Below are positions 6,139 to 11,132 of a stretch of 11,132 nt of DNA, piece by piece. The translations under genes and the position numbers were made by a program. The notes below the pieces were generated by a model that was given only the letters and a program-made list of their open reading frames with translations, did not search any database and was not told the DNA's origin. This DNA comes from Acetobacteraceae bacterium. Lineage in GTDB: Bacteria > Pseudomonadota > Alphaproteobacteria > Acetobacterales > Acetobacteraceae. The stretch spans positions 1 through 11,132 of the forward strand of contig JANXRT010000318.1 of NCBI GenBank assembly GCA_025356735.1, given 5' to 3'. The stretch's first letter is position 1; each line of letters starts with the position of its first letter.

Positions 6139-6884
6139 GCCGCCTGCTCGCGCACGCCCAGCCGATCCAGCAGGCGCGCCCGCATCGCGGCGAAAGCCGG
6201 CGTCGCACGATCGCGCGGCCGTGGCGCGCGGTTCGGCAGGTTCAGCACGATGCGGCCGTGGTCCAGCACCAGCACGCGGTCGGCGAGCGCCACCGCCTCG
6301 TCGACGTCGTGCGTCACCAGCAAGGTCGCGGGGCGGTGGCGGTCCCACAGGTCGAGCACCAAGGCGTGCATCCGGATGCGGGTGAGCGCGTCGAGAGCGG
6401 CGAACGGCTCGTCCAGCAGCAGCAATCCGGGTTCGCGCACGAGGGCGCGGGCCAGCGCCGAACGCTGTGCCTCGCCGCCCGACAGCGTGGCCGGCCAGGC
6501 GTCCTGCCGATGCGTCAAGCCGACCTCGGCCAACGCCGCCTGCGCCCTAGTTCGTGGGTCGCCCTTGCCGTCGCCGGATGCCAGGCCGAGGGCGACGTTG
6601 CGCCAGACGTTCTTCCACGGCAGCAGCAACGGCTGCTGGAACGCCACCGCGACCGGCTGCGGCAGCTCGACCACAGCGCCGTCGGGGACCGGGTCGAGCC
6701 CGGCCAGGGTGCGCAGCAACGTGGTCTTGCCCGAGCCGCTGGCGCCGAGCAGGGCTACGAACTCGCCGGGCGCTATGTCGAGGTCGAGATTGTCCAGAAC
6801 CGGAGCATTGTCGTCGAACCGGCGGGTCAGGCCGCGCACCCGGGCGCCGGCACGCGAAGGAAGCGGGGCGATGCTGCCGTCCAT
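6135..6884 (-). CDS. ssuB: ABC transporter ATP-binding protein, SsuB type
   Basis: 249 residues from the ATG at 6884, the energy-coupling subunit on the cytoplasmic face of the sulfonate importer. All nucleotide-binding motifs are intact: Walker A GASGSGKTT at 47-55, Q-loop AFQQPLLLPW at 81-90, signature LSGGEAQR at 134-141, Walker B LLLLDEP at 154-160, D-loop AALD, and switch His192 in VTHDVDEA. Residues 85-96 (LLLPWKNVWRNV) are characteristic of the SsuB/TauB group. An earlier in-frame ATG at 6917 exists but lies inside ssuC; GAGGAG nine bases before 6884 favours the shorter form. It starts six bases after the ssuC stop and overlaps ssuA by GTGA. Confidence 0.9.
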   Translation of the reverse strand: MDGSIAPLPSRAGARVRGLTRRFDDNAPVLDNLDLDIAPGEFVALLGASGSGKTTLLRTLAGLDPVPDGAVVELPQPVAVAFQQPLLLPWKNVWRNVALGLASGDGKGDPRTRAQAALAEVGLTHRQDAWPATLSGGEAQRSALARALVREPGLLLLDEPFAALDALTRIRMHALVLDLWDRHRPATLLVTHDVDEAVALADRVLVLDHGRIVLNLPNRAPRPRDRATPAFAAMRARLLDRLGVREQAA

Positions 6885-6889
6885 GGCGT

Positions 6890-7720
6890 TCAGCTCCTCA
6901 CCAGAACGGGCCGCCATGCCAGCGCCCGACGCTCCAGCCGGCGTACCAGCGCATCCGCCAGCAATCCGAGGATGGCGTACAGCACCAGCCCGACCAGGAT
7001 CACGTCGGTGCGCAGGAAGTCGCGGGCGTCGTTGATCATGTAGCCGATGCCCGACTGGGCGTTGACCTGTTCGGCCACCACCAGCGACAGCCAGGCGACA
7101 CCCAGGCTGTAGCGCAGGCCGACGAGCGCCGAGGGCAGCGCGCCGGGCAGCACGACGTGGCGGATCAGGCCGGCGCGGTCAAGCCCGAACACCTTGCCCA
7201 TCTCGGCCAGCCGGGGCTCCACGCCGCGGATGCCGGCGAACAGGTTGAGGTAGATCGGAAAGCTGGTGCCGAGGGCCACCAGGGCGATCTTCGGGGTCTC
7301 GCCGATGCCGAACCACAGGATGAACAGCGGCACGAGGGCGAGGAACGGCAGGGTGCGCAGCATCTGCACCGGCGCGTCGACGATGTTCTCGCCCATCCGC
7401 GACAGGCCGGCGATCAGCGCCAGGACCCCGCCGACCGTGAGCCCGATCGAAAGGCCGGCCAGCACCCGGGCGAGCGAGACGGCGATGTGCCAGCCGAGCT
7501 CGCCCGAGGCCAGCAGACCCCAGGCGGTGACCAGTATCTGGCCGGGCGAGGCCAGGGTGCGGGCCGGCAGCAGGCCCGCCATCGAGGCTGCCTGCCACAG
7601 CAGGACCAGCACAAGGGGAGAAACCAGCCGGCGCAGCGCCGGCCAGTTTTTCCGGATGGGCGTCTTCGCCGCCGCCCGTGGCGGCGATGCAATGGAGATG
7701 GTGGCGAGGCTCGTGCTCAT
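6890..7720 (-). CDS. ssuC: ABC transporter permease, SsuC type
   Basis: 276 residues, full length for the family. This is the membrane channel subunit of the sulfonate importer. The first helix is VSPLVLVLLWQAAS, followed by the periplasmic SPGQILVTAWGLLASGEL segment, helices at about residues 75-105 and 125-145, and the EAA-type coupling loop near KVFGLDRAGLIRHVVLPGALPSALVGLRYSLG. It ends with LVGLVLYAILGLLADALVRRLER. ATG at 7720 is the first gene of the ssuCBA-D operon unless the short ORF ahead of it is real; its ribosome-binding site (AGGA) is distant and weak, which is compatible with translational coupling. It is intact, unlike the second ssuC at 3620-3916. Confidence 0.92.
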   Translation of the reverse strand: MSTSLATISIASPPRAAAKTPIRKNWPALRRLVSPLVLVLLWQAASMAGLLPARTLASPGQILVTAWGLLASGELGWHIAVSLARVLAGLSIGLTVGGVLALIAGLSRMGENIVDAPVQMLRTLPFLALVPLFILWFGIGETPKIALVALGTSFPIYLNLFAGIRGVEPRLAEMGKVFGLDRAGLIRHVVLPGALPSALVGLRYSLGVAWLSLVVAEQVNAQSGIGYMINDARDFLRTDVILVGLVLYAILGLLADALVRRLERRALAWRPVLVRS

Positions 7721-7839
7721 GGCGAATGAGGATCCTGGAACGGCGGCGACGTGTTGGTGAAGGAGACCGGCTTGGTGAAGGAGTGGCGGCGCTTGCCCCG
7801 GATGTTCCTACCTGCAGAGAGTGGAGCGATCGACCACAT
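7717..7839 (-). CDS. Possible 40-residue ORF coupled to ssuC
   Basis: ATG at 7839 opens 40 codons that end in a TGA overlapping the ssuC ATG (ATGA, 7720-7717). The peptide starts MWSIAPLSAG, is basic in the middle (GKRRHSFTK) and contains an internal repeat, SFTKPV/SFTNTS, encoded by two 12-bp direct repeats. There is no strong ribosome-binding site. The exact stop/start overlap is the main support; it is otherwise unrecognised and could be a leader peptide or chance. Confidence 0.3.
   Translation of the reverse strand: MWSIAPLSAGRNIRGKRRHSFTKPVSFTNTSPPFQDPHSP
7754..7783. repeat. Pair of 12-bp direct repeats spaced 18 bp
   Basis: TTGGTGAAGGAG occurs at 7754-7765 and again at 7772-7783, 18 bp apart and 34-63 bp upstream of the ssuC start codon. 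On the minus strand it lies inside the possible 40-codon ORF and encodes SFT twice. It may be a regulator-binding pair or a small coding duplication. Confidence 0.6.
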
Positions 7840-7926
7840 CGCTCAACAGCATGGTTCCGCAAAGATCGGCGGTGCCGCAGCATCAGCGTTCGCGAACGGG
7901 GGTGGTCGCAGCATGTCGTGTCATGT

Positions 7927-7952
7927 GGCCGCATCGGCGGGCCGCATCGGCG
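7927..7952. repeat. 13-bp perfect tandem duplication
   Basis: GGCCGCATCGGCG at 7927-7939 is repeated without a gap at 7940-7952. GGCGCC follows twice, separated by TG (7949-7962), so the site also has hairpin potential. It lies in the middle of the divergent control region. Confidence 0.7.
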
Positions 7953-8123
7953 CCTGGGCGCCCCCGGCCCATCCTGGCTTGGGCGTTCGCACAGCCGGTA
8001 AAACGGGATGCCGGCGCTGTGACGGGCGACAGGGCCGGAACAACATTGACGGTTGCAATGCAGCCAAGGTCGGGGTTCTTGATCGCTTCGACACCGAAGG
8101 CGCCATTCGAGGATCCCCACCGG

Positions 8124-8624
8124 ATGATGGACGAGATCGACCGCAAGCTGCTCGCGCTGCTGCAGGAGGACGCGACGATGCCAATGGCGCAGCTGGCCGA
8201 CGAGGTCGGGCTGTCGCCGACGCCGGTCTGGAAGCGCGTGCAGAAGATGGAGCAGGCCGGCGTGATCACCCGCCGGGTGGCGCTTGTCGCGCCCGAACAG
8301 GTCGGCATCGGCCTGATCGTGTTCGTGGCGATCGAGGCGGATGTCCATTCGCCGGGCTGGCTGGCCGGCTTCGCCGCGTCCGTCGCGGCGATGCCGGAGG
8401 TGATGGATGCCTACCGGATGGCCGGCGAGGTCGACTACATGCTGCGCGTGGCGGTGGCCGACATGGCGGCGTTCGACGCCTTCTACAAGCGGCTGATCGC
8501 CGAGGTGCCGTTGAAGAACGTGACTTCCCGCTTCGCCATGGAACGGCTGAAGCAGACTACGGCATATCCCTTGTCGCCGCGCGCGTTCCGCGACCGGCGG
8601 GCGGAGGCCGATCCGGACGGCTGA
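8124..8624 (+). CDS. Lrp/AsnC family transcriptional regulator
   Basis: 166 residues. The N-terminal helix-turn-helix is plain: DEIDRKLLALLQEDATMPMA, then LADEVGLSPTPVWKRVQKME with the recognition helix at SPTPVWKRV, followed by GVITRRVALVAPEQVG. From about residue 70 the RAM ligand-binding domain follows (IVFVAIEAD, VMDAYRMAGEVDYMLRVAVADMAAFDAFYKRL). Length is normal. The start at 8124 has GAGGA ten bases upstream; ATG at 8127 is also possible. It is transcribed away from the ssu operon, and this divergent arrangement makes it the natural candidate to control ssuCBA-D and itself, perhaps in response to an amino acid or sulfur compound. The effector is not evident from sequence. Confidence 0.9.
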   Translation: MMDEIDRKLLALLQEDATMPMAQLADEVGLSPTPVWKRVQKMEQAGVITRRVALVAPEQVGIGLIVFVAIEADVHSPGWLAGFAASVAAMPEVMDAYRMAGEVDYMLRVAVADMAAFDAFYKRLIAEVPLKNVTSRFAMERLKQTTAYPLSPRAFRDRRAEADPDG

Positions 8625-8701
8625 GAGGCAAACGGCGCGTTCTACCCTGGACGTTCAAATAAGCATGGATGTCTCCGCACAGCCGGCGGGGCAGACGATC
8701 C

Positions 8702-8716
8702 TGGCATATTGCTTGC
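8702..8716 (+). promoter_or_regulatory. Sigma-54-type -24/-12 promoter candidate
   Basis: TGGCATATTGCTTGC matches the RpoN consensus with GG and GC exactly ten bases apart. It lies in an AT-richer stretch of the 187-bp gap after the Lrp gene and 96 bp before the start of the 77-residue protein, in the right direction. Sigma-54 promoters need an enhancer-binding activator; none is encoded here and I see no clear upstream dyad for one. In pseudomonads sulfone use (the sfn genes) depends on sigma-54, so the context is reasonable, but this is a single-site visual match. Confidence 0.5.
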
Positions 8717-8762
8717 GGTATCGTCTTTCTGCTTGATGAAGCATTGCCGCAGGTAAATTCAT

Positions 8763-8809
8763 TACTTCCAGGCCCGCCACGAGAGTACCGCTGGCGGCGA
8801 AAGGAAGTA
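8763..8809 (+). promoter_or_regulatory. Leader hairpin burying a ribosome-binding site
   Basis: TACTTCC (8763-8769) pairs with GGAAGTA (8803-8809), which is the ribosome-binding site of the gene starting at 8812. Nested inside is a second stem, CCGCCA (8774-8779) with TGGCGG (8792-8797) and a 12-nt loop. The two-part stem would hide the site in the message and could gate translation. No known riboswitch class is recognised. Confidence 0.45.
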
Positions 8810-8811
8810 CC

Positions 8812-9045
8812 ATGCAGCAGTCCCATATCGTCCAGATATCCGGCCGCTTCGTCGGCGCCGCGCTCAGCGACAATGGCCGTTTCCGCTTCATCGCGGTCGA
8901 TCCACGGGTCGAGGAACTCGACCACAGCGTGTGGCCGTCCTTGCCGGACCTGCACCGGGTGGTCGGGCACCTGCTGAGCACCGGCCGCTTGCCGCCGGCG
9001 CCGCAGCCCGTGGCCGCCGTGCCGATCAGAAAGGAGCTATCATGA
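8812..9045 (+). CDS. Conserved-looking 77-residue protein of unknown function
   Basis: A small soluble protein with no signal peptide or membrane helix. It begins MQQSHIVQISGRFVGAALS, then RFRFIAVDPRVEELD and SVWPSLPDLHRVVGHLLSTG, ending in a Pro/Ala-rich tail. The beta-rich first half and the helix in the second look like a folded domain, and I have an impression of similar small proteins in other alphaproteobacteria, without a known function. The ribosome-binding site AAGGAAG precedes the ATG well. It overlaps the next gene by ATGA, so the two are translationally coupled and probably work together. It is preceded by a sigma-54-like promoter and a site-hiding hairpin. Intact and well-formed, it is unlikely to be a chance ORF. 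Confidence 0.75.
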   Translation: MQQSHIVQISGRFVGAALSDNGRFRFIAVDPRVEELDHSVWPSLPDLHRVVGHLLSTGRLPPAPQPVAAVPIRKELS

Positions 9046-9870
9046 GAAACGAAATTCTCCCCCTCGAACTGGAGGCTTTGGCGACGCTGCGGGCCGATCT
9101 CAACTTCGTTCAGCCGACCTCGCAAAGGTTGCACAGCTACGCCTTCGATCCACCCGACGGCGGGCCGCGATCCAACGCCAGCTATGCGCCGCAGCCGGTG
9201 ACGATCCGCGATGCGCGGCCGTTGGCCGACAGTTTCGACCTCGATACCGAGGGCTTCGCCATCGTGCGGCAGGCGAGCGCGGTTCGCGACTTCTGGGACG
9301 AGGAAGAAATCCGCCGGGTCTACTACGCCGAGGCGGAGCGGCTGATTGCAGAAGTTACAGGTGCCAACCGCGTGTTGGTGTTCGACCACACGCTGCGCCG
9401 GCGCGCCGGACGCGCCGCGCCAGCCGGCGACGCGGGTGCATGTCGATCAGACGGTGAAATCCGGCCCGCAGCGGGTTCGCGACCTGTTGCCCGACGAGGC
9501 CGAAAGGCTGCTTGCCGGGCGGGTGCAGATCATCAACCTGTGGCGCCCAATCGTCGGACCGCTATGGGACCACCCGCTGGCCGTGGCCGATGCGCGCTCC
9601 GTCGATCCGGCTGACCTGATACCGTCCGACCTGATCTTCGCGGACCGGATCGGCGAAATCTATGCCGTGCGCCACAGCCCCGCGCAGCGCTGGTTCTATC
9701 TGTCGGGGATGCGGCCGGACGAAGCCTTGCTGCTCAAATGCTATGACTCGGCTGTCGATGGTCGGGCACGCTTCGCTCCTCACACCGCGTTCATAGATTC
9801 AACGGCGCCGGCGGACAGCCCGCCGCGGGAAAGCATCGAACTGCGAACGCTGGTGTTCCACGACGCGTAG
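9042..9870 (+). pseudogene. CmcJ/NvfI-like Fe(II)/2-oxoglutarate oxygenase, frameshifted
   Basis: Two frames join to give about 275 residues of the CmcJ/AsaB/NvfI-like family of non-haem iron, 2-oxoglutarate-dependent oxygenases. Frame one (from ATG 9042, with AAAGGAG five bases upstream) runs through DTEGFAIVRQASAV and TGANRVLVFDHTLRRR. Frame two resumes with APDAPRQPATRVHVDQT, VQIINLWRPIVGPL, IYAVRHSPAQRWFY and ESIELRTLVFHDA. The change lies at 9399-9421, a run of GC triplets, and needs one extra or two missing bases. His133 and Asp135 (HVD) with His211 are the likely iron ligands on the joined protein. Its substrate is unknown; near sulfur genes it could play a TauD-like role, which is speculation. 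It ends five bases from the opposing gene's stop. Confidence 0.8.
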
Positions 9871-9875
9871 CCCTG

Positions 9876-11098
9876 TCAGTCTCCTATCGGGCCTTCACGG
9901 TCGCCGCCACATGGCTGCGGCGGTCGGAGGACAAGGGCGACCTCGGCCGCGATCGTCCGTGCCTGGAGGCGGATGTCGGGGACCGCCGTGCATTCCCAGA
10001 ATACGCCCCGGACCAGGGGGCCCAGCGCCCATACGCCATGCGTTCGCTCGTCCATCCCCGTCGAGCAGCTGCAGCCTGTCCGTGACGTCCAGGCCCATGC
10101 CGTGGGCTTCCGTGCGTGGACATCCTGCCGCGACAAGCCCGGCGATCAGGCTGTTCTGGACCGCGTGCGGCTCCGCTTCGGTCGCATGCAGCACCCGCTG
10201 GACGAGCATCGTCTCGGCAATGCCGCGGCCGCGATCCTGGATGGCAACGGCAGCTCCGCGCCCTTCCAGCCCGGCCTGGACCGTAATCGAACATACCCGG
10301 CCGCGTCTCACCACGACCGTTCCGCGGTCCAGGAGCCGACTGAAACCTTCGGCCGCGGTAGGCGCCATGCGATAGCGGTGGCTGTCCCAACAGGGTCGCA
10401 GGTGGCGCAGGAAGCGCTTCCGCTCCGCCACAGGCAATCCTTGCCAGAGTGAGGCGGTGGCCGGGCGCAGCCCATCCAGCACGGCGCGCCAGTCGATGCC
10501 CCGCGATGCCGCCTCCCGGTATCCGATGCCGGACCGCGCGCAACAGCAGCATCACGGACCGGCCTTCGTCATCGGTGAAGGACGTGCAGGGCACCGGGGC
10601 CTGCGCCGCCGCGTGTGGCTGGGCCACCAGGCCACGACGGGACAGCGCGACGATCGGGCCATCGAAGCCGCCCGCCAGACCGTGCCATCTCCTCGTAGAG
10701 CAGCGCGCGGAGATAGCGGCCGTGGAGACGCCGGGAGGCGAACGTGCCGGCTTCGCTCGTCTGCGCCTCTCCGGTATCGAGCGGCGCCTGCCGCCCGAGC
10801 CACCGATCGAAGTGTCCAGGGTCGTCGGGCAGCGCGCTCATATTGGCGGATCGCACGTTGAGCGATGCGCAGCCTCCGTCGCCGCATAGGTTGGGCCGCG
10901 GGCGAAGCGCCCGGTCCGATCGAACAGGAGAATGGAGTGATCGGGCGGCAACAGCCGGCAAAGATGGATCGCGGCCATTGTCCCCGAGTAGCCGGCGCCG
11001 ATGATCGCCATGACGGGTCCAGTGCCAGCCATCTGCCGTGCCATGCGCCGGGGCGTCAGGGCGGAGGCCGGAGCGAGCGCCGCTTGCGCTTGGAGCAT
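9876..11098 (-). pseudogene. FAD/NAD(P)-binding protein (NAD_binding_9 type), multiply disrupted
   Basis: ATG at 11098 with GGAGG ahead opens a protein with the dinucleotide motif IIGAGYSGTMAA, then LLFDRTGRFARGPTYAA. Near 10858 a base is missing and the sequence goes on one frame over as LNVRSANMSALPDDPGHFDRWLG and YLRALLYEEMARSGG. Near 10675 it jumps to GGFDGPIVALSRRGL, skipping roughly 80-110 residues that in relatives carry the ATGN-type segment and a second Rossmann motif. Near 10500 it shifts again to DWRAVLDGLRPATASLWQ and RRFLRHLRP-like text (RKRFLRHLRP), and near 10045 once more to VWALGPLVRGVFWECTAVPDIRLQA. Relatives are flavoproteins of poorly known role. Four lesions make it a dead gene. 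A short frame ending TGA at 11116-11114 may be the tail of an upstream neighbour. Confidence 0.82.
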
Positions 11099-11132
11099 GT
11101 CGGACCTCCGAGATCAGCTTGTCGGTGGCGGC

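Larger units (their letters stand above)
7721..8123. promoter_or_regulatory. Divergent control region between ssu operon and Lrp-type regulator
   Basis: This 403-bp stretch separates two diverging genes and should hold both promoters. I see a 12-bp direct repeat near the ssu end, a 13-bp tandem duplication in the middle, and a short imperfect palindrome GGTTGCA-A-TGCAGCC at 8051-8065 (one mismatch), about 60 bp before the regulator start, where an Lrp-type autoregulatory site might lie. TTGACG at 8046-8051 is a possible -35 element without a convincing -10. Long open frames here are GC-driven and have no family features. Confidence 0.4.

Noticed and set aside
6139..6208. ATG at 6208 as the start of ssuA
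   Set aside because: The added residues are Arg-rich, lie inside ssuB in another frame and show no signal peptide; the GTG at 6138 with a twin-arginine signal fits far better, given one missing base.
8046..8075. Sigma-70 promoter for the Lrp-type gene using TTGACG
   Set aside because: No acceptable -10 hexamer lies 16-18 bp downstream, so it was not called as a separate feature.
7751..8662. A 303-codon plus-strand frame across the divergent region and the regulator gene
   Set aside because: It runs out of frame over the clear Lrp/AsnC protein and gives repetitive Gly/Arg/Ala text.
1..11132. CRISPR array, tRNA, rRNA or insertion-sequence transposase
   Set aside because: No regularly spaced repeats, cloverleaf-like segments, rRNA blocks or transposase motifs were seen despite the rearrangement breakpoints.

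Overview
The window is GC-rich DNA (about two thirds G+C by eye) from a Gram-negative bacterium, most likely an alphaproteobacterium of the Rhodospirillales/Acetobacteraceae or Bradyrhizobium type. That placement is inferred from base composition, frequent ATGA/GTGA gene overlaps, twin-arginine-like signal peptides and gene content; there is no rRNA or other marker to fix it. The theme is scavenging of organosulfur compounds. The left edge is the C-terminus of a uroporphyrinogen-III methyltransferase (siroheme synthesis, which serves sulfite reductase). It is followed by two converging SsuA-type gene sets.

Plus strand, 1-3597: the cobA tail; a leader region with a strong ribosome-binding site enclosed by an inverted repeat and a 23-codon ORF; an SsuA-like substrate-binding protein; a 2[4Fe-4S] ferredoxin; and a cytoplasmic DMSO/biotin-sulfoxide-reductase-type molybdoenzyme. 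The molybdoenzyme is cut off at about residue 530 and joined in frame to the last ~80 residues of a luciferase-like flavin monooxygenase.

Minus strand, 7839-3620: an ssu operon read right to left. It contains a possible 40-codon ORF, permease ssuC, ATPase ssuB, substrate-binding protein ssuA (one base missing in the signal peptide), alkanesulfonate monooxygenase ssuD, and the front third of a second ssuC. This last fragment carries an in-frame TGA where a Trp codon is expected and is cut off at the same place where the plus-strand chimera ends.

7721-8123 is a 403-bp divergent control region with several direct repeats. To its right lies an Lrp/AsnC regulator (8124-8624), a good candidate to control the ssu operon.

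8702-9870: a sigma-54-type -24/-12 match, a hairpin that buries a ribosome-binding site, a 77-residue protein of unknown function, and a translationally coupled CmcJ/NvfI-like Fe/2-oxoglutarate oxygenase that carries a frameshift. 11098-9876 (minus) is a heavily broken FAD/NAD(P)-binding protein gene with at least three frameshifts and an internal deletion.

Overall this is an organosulfur uptake and oxidation island that is decaying and has been rearranged. Single-base frameshifts could be sequencing errors, but the fusion, the internal deletion and the truncation are real rearrangements or mis-joins.
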